Assembly (NCBI RefSeq): GCF_002563955.1
Contig: NZ_PDJE01000001.1
Location: 1,860,001 to 1,924,000, forward strand
DNA length: 64,000 nt
Direction of reading: 5' to 3'
Source: Paramicrobacterium agarici
GTDB taxonomy: Bacteria; Actinomycetota; Actinomycetes; Actinomycetales; Microbacteriaceae
Each line of letters opens with the position of its first letter. The stretch's first letter is position 1. The notes beneath the pieces are model-generated. The model had not been told where the DNA came from. It was given only the letters and a program-made list of their open reading frames with translations, and did not search any database. Shown piece after piece: positions 47,026 to 55,538 of this stretch. The position numbers and the translations under genes were made by a program.

Positions 47026-49824
47026 ATGACACAGCACGCACAGATCCGGGTGCCCGCGCCTCCCGGAGAGCCAACGCGCGCCCCCTTCCCGGTCATGGCG
47101 AGCATCGCTCCCGTCATTGCCGCCGTCGCGATCTGGGCGATCACACGGTCACCCTACGTGCTCATGTTCGCGATCCTCGGTCCGGTCATCGCGATCGCCG
47201 GAATGATGGACAGCCGTCTGACGGGCCGACGACGCGCGCGTCGACAGGAACGCGAGTACCGCGAGGGCATCAGAGAGATCGAGGCGCTTCTCGACGAGCA
47301 ACACGCCGCGGAGCGCGAGGCGAGACTCACGCAGACTCCCACCGCTCGGGAGGTGCTCGACAACGCAGGGCGCGTGACGCGCTGGCGTGCGCCGGATCAG
47401 CGACGACGAGTCGTCGCCGTCGGACTCGGCGACAGGAGCAGTTCGCTCTCGCTCACCGGGGCGACGGATGCGCCTGAAAACGAGGACCTGTGCCGGACCG
47501 CCTCGATCGTGAGCGACGCACCGTGCACCGTGGACGCCTCTCGCGGCATCGCGGTACTCGGGCCGCAGGTGCTGTCACGCGCTGTTGTCCGCGGCTACCT
47601 CCTGCAGCTCTGCCACGCCGGAGACCCGCGGACAATTCGAATCGTGTCCCTTCCCGACGCGGGATGGGAATGGGCGAAGCACCTTCCCCATGCGGCTTCG
47701 GCTGGTGACGCGGACGTCACGGTGCGCGTCATCGAAGAATCCTCGCTGACCGCACCGCCGGCAGACGTGACGCTTGCCGTGTGCGAATCCGTCGAGACGG
47801 CGCCGGCATCGTGCGCCGAGCTCATCACGTGCGACACGACGACGACCGCATCGTGGCAGAGCGCCGACGACCCGTCGAACGTTCACGATCTCACAATCCA
47901 CCCGGTGACGGCGGTCGCGGCAGCAGCATATGCGAAACGTCTCGCCGCGCTCGCCGCAGACACCGGCGTGCTCTCGGCGTACGGCACGCCTCCGGATGCT
48001 GTCGTCTGGGCAGACCTCTCACACGAGGCCCCGGGTTCCGGCACGCGTGTGGTCGTCGGGCGCAGCTCGCACGGCGACGTCGCCGTCGATCTTGTCGAGC
48101 ACGGGCCGCATGCTGTGATCGGAGGGACCACGGGGAGCGGAAAGAGCGAGCTGCTCTCGACGTGGGCGCTGGGCCTTGCGGCTCGCAACACCCCGGAGGA
48201 GGTCGCTCTGCTGCTTGTCGACTTCAAGGGCGGAGCGACATTCGCGCCCTTGCAGACGCTGCCTCACGTCGTCGGCGTGATCACGGACCTCGATCCTCAC
48301 GGAGCAACTCGTGCACTCGAGAGTCTGAAAGCAGAAGTGATGTATCGCGAGCGCACGCTGCGAGAGCGCGGCGTCCATGATGCCTCGCAGGTTGCGAGCC
48401 TCGGCCGGCTTGTCATCATCGTCGATGAATTCGCCGCGATGCTCGACGGCTTTCCCGAACTTCACGCACTCTTCGTGGACATCGCTGCACGGGGCCGTTC
48501 CCTCGGCATGCACCTCGTACTGTGCACGCAACGGCCCACGGGCGTTGTGAGAGACTCGCTTCTCGCGAACTGCACGCTGCGCTTGAGCCTCCGCGTCAAC
48601 AACCGCGCCGACAGCACTGCAGTGATCGGCGTCGAGACCGCCGCGAGCCTCCCTGTCGATCCGCCGGGGCGCTGCGTCGTCGTCGTGCCGGATCGCGATC
48701 CCGAGACGGTGCAGATCGGTCGTGTTCAGCCCGCCGATATCGCTGATGTCGCACGACGACACGCGGGCTCCGCGCCGCCGCGTCGGCCGTGGCTCGACCC
48801 GCTGCCCACCGATATTCCGCTGAGCTCGCTCCCGCTCTCGGCCGATGCGTTCGTTGTCGGCATGGCCGATCTGCCGCGCGAGCAGCGTCAGGAGGTCGCC
48901 CAATGGCGGCCGCACGCCGACGGAAGCCTTCTGGCGCTCGGCGCATCACGGGCAGGCAAGAGCACGCTGGCTGCCTGTCTTGCTCAGCAGACGGGAGAGC
49001 GCTGGCAGGTCACCGTACTCTCCGACGACCTCGAGCGGGCATTCGACCAGCTCGAGCATCTGGCTGGGCAATCCGAGCACTCGGGCTCGACACCCGTCAA
49101 GCGGGGCACCGTGTTAGTCATTGACGACCTGGACGCGCTCGTGGGCCGCTTGAGCGACGACGACGCAGACCATGCGATCTCCCTGCTCACTCGGGTTCCG
49201 CGCACGGGCCCGAGGGCTGGCGTCTGGGTCGTCGCTACGGCGCAGAGGCTGGCGCGCGGCATGAACAGCCTCTCCGCGCTCTTCGACACGACGATCATGA
49301 TGAGAATGTCGTCGCGTCAAGAGCACATCCTCGCCGGAGGCGACAGCGCGGCATTCTCAGACGAACGGCCGGCCGGCAGCGCGGTGTGGAACGGCATCAC
49401 CGTTCAGCTGGCATCCGTCAACGCGCTGTCTCGCTCACACGAAGCGAGTGCCGCACCGCCGCTCGAGGTCGGAGCGTCCGAGACCGTGCTCGTGTGCTCG
49501 CCCCGACCTCAGCAGACGGCGGCGCGGCTGCGCGAACGCCATCCCGATGCAGCCGTCACGACGCTCACTCCGGGCAGCACTGCGCCGAGGGGCGATGAAT
49601 CACCGAGCCAGGTGATCCTCGTCGGTGACGCAGATGCGTGGCAGGTCAACTGGTCGCTCCTGGCGTCACTGCGGATCACCGCGACGCTCGTCGTTGAAGC
49701 CTGCTCGCCAGCTGACTACCGCGCGATCACGCGATCTCGCGCGCGTCCCCCGTACCTTCACAGCAGACCCGGGCGCGCGTGGCGCATTGCGAATGACGGC
49801 GTGATCACGCGATGCACTCTGTGA
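47026..49824 (+). CDS. FtsK/SpoIIIE-type ATPase of the EccC (type VII secretion) kind
   Basis: This 932-aa protein has two membrane helices (about residues 22-62), a DUF-like linker, and two recognisable ATPase modules. Module 1 has Walker A GGTTGSGKSE (about 366-375) and Walker B LVIIVDEFAAML (about 462). Module 2 has Walker A GASRAGKST (about 640) and Walker B LVIDDLDALV. A third C-terminal module lacks a P-loop. This is the layout of EccC/YukB, the motor of ESX/type VII secretion. No WXG100 substrate, EccB, EccD or mycosin gene is adjacent. Its stop abuts the stop of the convergent ald gene. Confidence 0.85.
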   Translation: MTQHAQIRVPAPPGEPTRAPFPVMASIAPVIAAVAIWAITRSPYVLMFAILGPVIAIAGMMDSRLTGRRRARRQEREYREGIREIEALLDEQHAAEREARLTQTPTAREVLDNAGRVTRWRAPDQRRRVVAVGLGDRSSSLSLTGATDAPENEDLCRTASIVSDAPCTVDASRGIAVLGPQVLSRAVVRGYLLQLCHAGDPRTIRIVSLPDAGWEWAKHLPHAASAGDADVTVRVIEESSLTAPPADVTLAVCESVETAPASCAELITCDTTTTASWQSADDPSNVHDLTIHPVTAVAAAAYAKRLAALAADTGVLSAYGTPPDAVVWADLSHEAPGSGTRVVVGRSSHGDVAVDLVEHGPHAVIGGTTGSGKSELLSTWALGLAARNTPEEVALLLVDFKGGATFAPLQTLPHVVGVITDLDPHGATRALESLKAEVMYRERTLRERGVHDASQVASLGRLVIIVDEFAAMLDGFPELHALFVDIAARGRSLGMHLVLCTQRPTGVVRDSLLANCTLRLSLRVNNRADSTAVIGVETAASLPVDPPGRCVVVVPDRDPETVQIGRVQPADIADVARRHAGSAPPRRPWLDPLPTDIPLSSLPLSADAFVVGMADLPREQRQEVAQWRPHADGSLLALGASRAGKSTLAACLAQQTGERWQVTVLSDDLERAFDQLEHLAGQSEHSGSTPVKRGTVLVIDDLDALVGRLSDDDADHAISLLTRVPRTGPRAGVWVVATAQRLARGMNSLSALFDTTIMMRMSSRQEHILAGGDSAAFSDERPAGSAVWNGITVQLASVNALSRSHEASAAPPLEVGASETVLVCSPRPQQTAARLRERHPDAAVTTLTPGSTAPRGDESPSQVILVGDADAWQVNWSLLASLRITATLVVEACSPADYRAITRSRARPPYLHSRPGRAWRIANDGVITRCTL

Positions 49825-50940
49825 TCAGGGCATGAGCGAGTCGGCCGGTGTGAACGCCAGGCCATGCGCGTCCGCGACGCCGCGATTGGTGAGCGCACCG
49901 TCGTGAACGTTGAGCCCCTTGATGAGCGAGGCGTCGCGCGCAGCGGCATCCTTCCACCCGTGTTGAGCGACAGCGCGCACGTAGGGGAGCGTTGCATTCG
50001 TGAGCGCGTACGTCGAGGTGTGCGGCACGGCTCCCGGCATGTTCGCGACACAGTAGAAGACGGAGTCGTGCACCCTGAACGTGGGCTCTGCGTGCGTGGT
50101 CGGACGGCTGTCTTCGAAGCATCCGCCCTGGTCGATGGCGATGTCGACGAGAACGCTGCCCGGCCGCATGCGGCTGACGAGATCGTTGGTGACGAGCTTT
50201 GGCGCCCGCGCTCCCGGAACGAGAACCGAACCAATCACGAGATCGGCCGAGGTGACGGAGCGCTCGATCTCGATGGTGTTCGACGCGATGGTCTCAATGC
50301 GGCCGCCGTAGAGTGCGTCGATCTCCCGCAGCCGAACAAGGTTCGTGTCGAGGACGGTGACGCGCGCGCCGAGGCCGAGTGCGACGTGCGCCGCATTGGT
50401 CCCGGCGACGCCTCCGCCGATGACGGTGACATTCGCGGGGTGCGTGCCCGGTACTCCGGGAACCAGAAGCCCCGGGCCTCCAGAAGGCTTGAGGAGGGTG
50501 TTCGCGCCGACGATCGCCGACAGACGCCCCGCCACCTCGCTCATCGGTGCAAGAAGCGGCAGCGAGCGATCATCGCCTTCGACGGTCTCATAGGCGAGCG
50601 CCGTGACCCCTGACTCGAGAAGCGCGCGCGTGAGCGGCTTGTCTGCAGCGAGGTGCAGGTACGTGAACAGCGTCAGTCCGCGACGGAAGTGCCGGTATTC
50701 GCTGTCGATCGGCTCTTTGACTTTGAGAACGAGGTCGGCGGAACTCCACACGGCGTCGGCGTCTGCGACGATCGTCGCGCCGACGTCTGCGTACGCCGCA
50801 TCGGAGATCGACGATCCCTCACCCGCGCCAGCCTGAATGATGACGTCGTGGCCCGCGGCGATCACATCGTGAGCGCCCGCCGGGGTGATGGCGACTCGGT
50901 ACTCGTTGTTTTTGACTTCTGTTGGTACAGCGATGCGCAT
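49825..50940 (-). CDS. ald: alanine dehydrogenase
   Basis: This 371-aa NAD-dependent enzyme interconverts L-alanine and pyruvate plus ammonia. The N-terminus RIAVPTEVKNNEYRVAITP is diagnostic (pyruvate-binding Arg). The catalytic His lies in TYLHLAADK and the NAD motif is VIGGGVAGTNAAHVALGLGA. ATG 50940 has GAGGAG 4 nt upstream; the earlier start at 50952 lacks one. Its stop codon is directly adjacent to the stop of the convergent EccC-like gene (together TGATCA). Confidence 0.95.
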   Translation of the reverse strand: MRIAVPTEVKNNEYRVAITPAGAHDVIAAGHDVIIQAGAGEGSSISDAAYADVGATIVADADAVWSSADLVLKVKEPIDSEYRHFRRGLTLFTYLHLAADKPLTRALLESGVTALAYETVEGDDRSLPLLAPMSEVAGRLSAIVGANTLLKPSGGPGLLVPGVPGTHPANVTVIGGGVAGTNAAHVALGLGARVTVLDTNLVRLREIDALYGGRIETIASNTIEIERSVTSADLVIGSVLVPGARAPKLVTNDLVSRMRPGSVLVDIAIDQGGCFEDSRPTTHAEPTFRVHDSVFYCVANMPGAVPHTSTYALTNATLPYVRAVAQHGWKDAAARDASLIKGLNVHDGALTNRGVADAHGLAFTPADSLMP

Positions 50941-51035
50941 GGTGCTCCTCATTGTGCACAGTGAACGGGCATGTTCCGCCCAGCATCCACCTTATGGCGG
51001 CGAGCGGCCGACGCGGGCGACGAGGCGGAACAGAG

Positions 51036-52037
51036 CTAGAGAGTCGGGGACACCTCGATCTGTCCGACCGTGGCATCTCCGCCGCTGATCGCGAGACCGA
51101 GTTCGGGAGTGAGAGCGTCGACATCTGCTCTCGCGAGCGCTCCGGCGCGCACGAGAAGCTCGAGACCGACGAGAGTCGCCGCCCGGCCGCTGCCGTCGAG
51201 CATCTTCAACGCGACAGTCGTGCCGTCTGCCGCCGCCATCACCATGACGCCCTCGGCCCCGAGCTTGGCGAAGACTCCGAGGCGTTCGATCACGAGCGTG
51301 TTCGGCGTGCCTGGACCTTGAATTCCCCACGGGTCCTCAAGCACGGCTTCGACGAGAACACCCGCGTTGCGATAGATCGCGAACGGTGATGAGGAAGACG
51401 ACGTGCGAACCCGAGCGATCCCGCGCGCGAGTCCGACGAGCGACACCGCAAAGACGGGGGCGCCGCACCCGTCGATGGCCATCGCGGCCGGCTTCTCGCC
51501 CGTGAAACGCTCAACCGTGTCACGAACAGCGCGTTGCATCGGGTGATCGGGGTGCAGGTAACTCTCGGTCTCCCATCCGTTCGCGGCACACGCGAGCAGC
51601 ATTGCCGCGTGCTTTCCCGAACAGTTCATGGCGATGCGCTGCGGTCCGACGCCCTGCCGGATCATGTCGTTGCGTGTGGGCTCATCTTGGGGAAGCGCGG
51701 GAGGGCAGCGGAGAGCGTCCTCTGTGAGCCCGGCTGTCGCGAGCATCGCACGCACCGTCGACATGTGCTTCATCGTCCCCGTGTGGCTCGCCGTAGCGAG
51801 CACCGCGTGGGCTCCCCGCAGCTGCACGCCAGAGTTCAGCACCGAGATCGCCTGAAAGGGCTTGAGCGATGACCGGGGGAAGATCGGCTTTTCGGGCGTG
51901 CCGATGCGGCGCTGAACGTCACCGTGCTGATCGAGCACCACAGCGGAGCCGACATGGCGAGACTCGACGAATCCCGAGCGAGTGACGATCGCGAGTTCCC
52001 GAGCGTCGTCTGCCGTGAACGTGCCGAGCTGTGCCAT
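51036..52037 (-). CDS. asparaginase (Rhizobium etli ReAV-like family)
   Basis: This 333-aa protein belongs to the thermolabile asparaginase II family (PF06089), unrelated to E. coli AnsA/B. Conserved segments are PRSSLKPFQAI (with the Ser-Ser-Leu-Lys active-site motif), MNCSGKHAAMLLAC (with a Cys that binds zinc in ReAV) and DGCGAPVFAVSL. It would hydrolyse asparagine to aspartate and ammonia. ATG 52037 has GGAGG 5 nt upstream. It lies upstream of ald on the same strand (95-bp gap), so a small amino-acid catabolism unit is possible. Confidence 0.9.
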   Translation of the reverse strand: MAQLGTFTADDARELAIVTRSGFVESRHVGSAVVLDQHGDVQRRIGTPEKPIFPRSSLKPFQAISVLNSGVQLRGAHAVLATASHTGTMKHMSTVRAMLATAGLTEDALRCPPALPQDEPTRNDMIRQGVGPQRIAMNCSGKHAAMLLACAANGWETESYLHPDHPMQRAVRDTVERFTGEKPAAMAIDGCGAPVFAVSLVGLARGIARVRTSSSSSPFAIYRNAGVLVEAVLEDPWGIQGPGTPNTLVIERLGVFAKLGAEGVMVMAAADGTTVALKMLDGSGRAATLVGLELLVRAGALARADVDALTPELGLAISGGDATVGQIEVSPTL

Positions 52038-52104
52038 GAAACCTCCATCAGTGTGCGCCGATCATTCAGCGTACTCTGCACAACGGACGTGGCATGCTGA
52101 AGGC

Positions 52105-52578
52105 ATGGTGAGTCATCACGAATACTCCGTCGACATCGTGTGGACGGGCAACCGCGGAACGGGAACGAGCGGCTATCGCAGCTACGGCCGTGATCTGCGT
52201 GTGAGCGCCGTCGACAAGCACGAGATCGCCGGTTCGGCCGATCGCACGTTTCACGGCGATGCTGATCGCTGGAACCCCGAAGAGCTTTTTCTCACGGCCC
52301 TCGCGCAATGTCACATGCTCTCGTACTTTCACGCGGCGGTGTCCGCGGGAGTCGTCGTAACCGGCTACAGAGACACCCCGGTCGGTACGCTCATCGTGAA
52401 CCCGGACGGCTCAGGGTCGGTTCGCGAGGTGACGCTCCGGCCGCACGTGACGTTGGCTCGCGGGTCGGATCGAGGGGCCGCTCGCAAAGCGCACGACGAA
52501 GCGCACCGCCTGTGCTTCATTGCCAACTCGGTGAGCGTCCCGGTCACCATCGAGCCGGAGTTCGCGGACGAGCAGTGA
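52105..52578 (+). CDS. OsmC/Ohr family peroxiredoxin-like protein
   Basis: This 157-aa OsmC-fold protein has the two reactive cysteines expected for hydroperoxide reduction, Cys69 (ALAQCHMLSYFH) and Cys137 (HRLCFIANS). The N-terminal strand pattern (YSVDIVWTGNRGTGT) and EELFLTALAQCH fit the OsmC rather than the Ohr branch. ATG 52105 follows CTGAAGGC; GTG 52108 is an alternative. It would detoxify organic hydroperoxides in the cytoplasm. Confidence 0.85.
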   Translation: MVSHHEYSVDIVWTGNRGTGTSGYRSYGRDLRVSAVDKHEIAGSADRTFHGDADRWNPEELFLTALAQCHMLSYFHAAVSAGVVVTGYRDTPVGTLIVNPDGSGSVREVTLRPHVTLARGSDRGAARKAHDEAHRLCFIANSVSVPVTIEPEFADEQ

Positions 52579-52588
52579 CCGGGTCGTA

Positions 52589-53347
52589 TCAGAGGCGCTC
52601 GGGGCGCAGCACCGCGGCTTTGATCTTCTCAACGGGGGTCGCGGGCGGAGCCTCGTTGTAGGCGTGCGCGAGTTCTTGCCCCGTGAGATCGTGGATGGCC
52701 GCCATGATGGCGTCGGTCGCCTGTCGACGCGCACGGCCGGACGTGGCTGAGCCGAACGTGCTGACGTCGATCGGCGTGCCGAAGCTCACGGAGACCTTTG
52801 AACGTTTCGGCATCTTGGCGCCGACGGGCATCATCGCGCTGGTTCCACTCAAGCCGACAGGGACCACGGTTGCTCCCGTGGTGAGGGCGAGCCAGGCGAC
52901 GCCGGTTCGTCCCTTGTACAGCCGCCCGTCGAGTGAGCGCGTTCCCTCGGGATAAATCGCGAACGCGCTGTCAGCCTCGAGAATGTCTCGCCCCTTGTCG
53001 AGGGCCGCCTGAGCGGCATGACCGGCTCCGCGATCGACGCCCACTGCGCCAATCGCCGTGAAGAAGTTGCGGACGAGCCAGCCCTTCGGACCGCGACCCG
53101 TGAAATAACTCGACTTCGCCAGAAACTGCACGGGCCTCGGCGCGCAGACCGGAATCGCGACGCTGTCGACGAATGACAGATGATTGCTCGCGAAGATCAC
53201 ACGACCGGTCTTCGGCACGTTGTGGCGGCCCACGACGGCGGGGCGGTAGTAGAGGCGAACAAGCGGTGTGAGAGCGAATCGCCCCAGCCAGTAGATAAAT
53301 CCAGGCTTCTTCGCCCGCTCGGGTGTGGTTGTCGCTGCATCAGACAC
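52589..53347 (-). CDS. 1-acyl-sn-glycerol-3-phosphate acyltransferase (PlsC-type)
   Basis: This 252-aa membrane-associated acyltransferase converts lysophosphatidate to phosphatidate in phospholipid synthesis. The catalytic NHLSFVDS (HX4D; His56, Asp61), the glycerol-phosphate-binding YPEGTRS motif and a hydrophobic N-terminal region are present. The GTG start is 6 nt downstream of a TAGCGT box, so the mRNA is probably leaderless. It converges on the OsmC gene with an 10-bp gap. Confidence 0.9.
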   Translation of the reverse strand: MSDAATTTPERAKKPGFIYWLGRFALTPLVRLYYRPAVVGRHNVPKTGRVIFASNHLSFVDSVAIPVCAPRPVQFLAKSSYFTGRGPKGWLVRNFFTAIGAVGVDRGAGHAAQAALDKGRDILEADSAFAIYPEGTRSLDGRLYKGRTGVAWLALTTGATVVPVGLSGTSAMMPVGAKMPKRSKVSVSFGTPIDVSTFGSATSGRARRQATDAIMAAIHDLTGQELAHAYNEAPPATPVEKIKAAVLRPERL

Positions 53348-53353
53348 GGTCCG

Positions 53354-53359
53354 ACGCTA
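53354..53359 (-). promoter_or_regulatory. -10 box (TAGCGT), leaderless start of the PlsC-type gene
   Basis: TAGCGT on the minus strand lies 6 nt before the GTG at 53347. Confidence 0.45.
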
Positions 53360-53467
53360 CCCGCCGACTCATTCCGATGCGGGCATGAATCGGCGTCCAG
53401 CGTTTCCCGATGCGGCGTAGGGCAGACTGGGCACGTTCATCCATCCACCGTCTGGAAGAGTCCATCC

Positions 53468-54439
53468 GTGCGCGTTCGCTCTGTCATCGCTCCCGCCGCC
53501 CTCACGGCCCTGCTGCTCACGGGGTGCTCGTCGAGCGCCGAACCGGCGGCGACGGAACCGTCGGCGCCATCGGCGGGAACATGCGTCGACACGGCGTCTG
53601 GCGCAGCATCCGAGTCTGTCGCCGTCGAGGGCTCACGCGGTGACGCACCGACGGCGACGTTCGAAACGCCACTCGACGTCGAGAAGACTGAGCGCACGAT
53701 TGTCTCGGAGGGCGACGGTGAAGAGACCGCCCACGGCGACTGGGCCGGGATCGAGGTCACTCTCTACAACGCGGCGACGGGCGAGAAGGTGCAATCCAGC
53801 TCGTACGCGGGAGCGCCCATGCAGGTGATGATCGCCGACGATGCGCTGATTCCGGCACTTGTACGGGCGATCGAGTGCGTTCCCGCGGGCTCCCGCGTCG
53901 TGTCGGTGTCGCCCGCAGCCGATGCCTGGGGCGAGGAAGGCAGCTCAGACGGAGCGATCGGCCCTGGCGACGGCGTCGTGATCGTCGCCGATGTTCTCTC
54001 GATCACTCCCGAGAAGGCGACGGGCGAGCCCCAGGACGTTGATCCCGCACTTCCTGCCGTTACCCTCGACAAAACGGGTGCGCCGACCGTGACAATTCCC
54101 GACGGTGAAGCGCCTGCGGACTTTCAGCTCGGCGTGCTGAAGAAGGGAGACGGGATCACCGTGGAAGACGGTGACTCGGTGACCGTGCAGTACCAGGGAG
54201 TGAACTGGCGAACGGGCGAGGTCTTCGACCAGAGCTGGGGTGACGCTCCCGCGCAGTTCGGAACAGGACAGGTGATCGCTGGTTTCACGAAGGCGCTCGT
54301 CGGTCAGACGGTCGGCAGCCAGGTGATCGCCGTGATTCCCCCGGAGGACGGATACGGCGCCCAGGGCAGCGAATCGGCGGGAATCAAGGGAACCGATACG
54401 CTCGTGTTCGTCGTGGACATTCTCGCCACCAGCCGCTGA
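53468..54439 (+). CDS. tandem FKBP-type peptidyl-prolyl isomerase lipoprotein
   Basis: This 323-aa lipoprotein has lipobox LTGC (Cys20). The C-terminal FKBP domain (about residues 220-323) is well preserved: GDSVTVQYQGVNWRTGEVFD, then FGTGQVIAGFTKALVGQTVG and PPEDGYGAQ. An upstream region (about 90-185) has the same layout but lacks most active-site residues (GDWAGIEVTLYNAATGEKVQ), so it is a degenerate first FKBP domain. It would help fold secreted proteins outside the membrane. GTG 53468 is set by the signal peptide; there is no clear ribosome-binding site. Confidence 0.88.
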   Translation: MRVRSVIAPAALTALLLTGCSSSAEPAATEPSAPSAGTCVDTASGAASESVAVEGSRGDAPTATFETPLDVEKTERTIVSEGDGEETAHGDWAGIEVTLYNAATGEKVQSSSYAGAPMQVMIADDALIPALVRAIECVPAGSRVVSVSPAADAWGEEGSSDGAIGPGDGVVIVADVLSITPEKATGEPQDVDPALPAVTLDKTGAPTVTIPDGEAPADFQLGVLKKGDGITVEDGDSVTVQYQGVNWRTGEVFDQSWGDAPAQFGTGQVIAGFTKALVGQTVGSQVIAVIPPEDGYGAQGSESAGIKGTDTLVFVVDILATSR

Positions 54440-54449
54440 CCCCGGCCGC

Positions 54450-54455
54450 TAGGCT
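54450..54455 (+). promoter_or_regulatory. -10 box (TAGGCT), leaderless start of dxr
   Basis: TAGGCT lies 6 nt before the ATG at 54462. Confidence 0.5.
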
Positions 54456-54461
54456 GTCTGC

Positions 54462-55538
54462 ATGAAGCGCGTCGTCATTCTCGGCTCGACAGGTTCCATC
54501 GGCACGCAGGCGCTCGACGTCATCGCCGCGAACCCGAGCCGCTTCGACGTCGTGGGACTGAGCGCCGGCTCGAACAGCGAACTGCTCGACGAACAGGCGG
54601 AACAGTTCGGCGTCGATGACACTGCACTCGGTGCGGAAGAGGCAGAACTGCTTGTGCGCGATGTCGACGCCGACGTGGTGCTCAACGGGATCACCGGATC
54701 GGTCGGGCTCGGAGCGACACTCGCTGCGCTCGAGTCCGGCGCAACGCTCGCGCTCGCCAACAAAGAATCACTCATTGTCGGCGGCGATCTCGTGCGCCGT
54801 GCGGCGCGGGTTGGCCAGATCGTTCCCGTCGACTCGGAGCACTCCGCGATTGCGCAGGCGCTGCGCGCAGGCACGTCGCGCGAAGTACGGCGCCTCGTGC
54901 TGACAGCATCCGGCGGCCCGTTCCGCGGTCGCTCGCGTGACGAACTGGTGACCGTTGCTCCCGAGGAGGCACTTGCCCACCCGACGTGGAACATGGGACG
55001 CGTCGTGACGACAAACTCGGCGACGCTCGTGAACAAGGGACTCGAGATCATCGAGGCGCATCTGCTGTTCGACGTCGACTACGACGACATTGCCGTCACC
55101 GTGCATCCGCAGTCCGTCGTGCACTCGATGGTGGAGTTCGTCGACGGGTCAACGATTGCGCAGGCTTCGCCGCCCGATATGCGACTCCCGATCTCGCTCG
55201 GGCTCGATTGGCCCGATCGAGTGCCAGGCGTCGGTCGGCCCATCGACTGGTCCGAGGCGCACCAGTGGGACTTCGAGCCGCTTGACGATGAGGCGTTCCC
55301 GGCCGTTGCCCTGGCGAAGCGCGTGGGTCGCGCGGGCGGAACGTACCCGGCGGTCTTCAACGCGGCAAATGAACAGGCGGTTCACGCTTTTCACGCGCGG
55401 CGCATCGGGTTTCTCGACATCGTCGACACGGTGCGCCGTGTTGTCGACGCCCACGAACCCGACGGTGAGCTCAGTCGAGAATCGCTCGCTGAGGCTGAAA
55501 CCTGGGCGAGGCGCACGGCGGATGAGCTGATCGCCTAA
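54462..55538 (+). CDS. dxr: 1-deoxy-D-xylulose 5-phosphate reductoisomerase
   Basis: This 358-aa NADPH-dependent enzyme makes 2-C-methyl-D-erythritol 4-phosphate, the committed step of the MEP isoprenoid pathway. The N-terminal NADPH motif is [26 protein letters not shown], then the metal-binding [16 protein letters not shown] and TWNMGR blocks are all present. Its end overlaps the end of the convergent Mur ligase gene by 4 bp. Confidence 0.96.
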   Translation: MKRVVILGSTGSIGTQALDVIAANPSRFDVVGLSAGSNSELLDEQAEQFGVDDTALGAEEAELLVRDVDADVVLNGITGSVGLGATLAALESGATLALANKESLIVGGDLVRRAARVGQIVPVDSEHSAIAQALRAGTSREVRRLVLTASGGPFRGRSRDELVTVAPEEALAHPTWNMGRVVTTNSATLVNKGLEIIEAHLLFDVDYDDIAVTVHPQSVVHSMVEFVDGSTIAQASPPDMRLPISLGLDWPDRVPGVGRPIDWSEAHQWDFEPLDDEAFPAVALAKRVGRAGGTYPAVFNAANEQAVHAFHARRIGFLDIVDTVRRVVDAHEPDGELSRESLAEAETWARRTADELIA

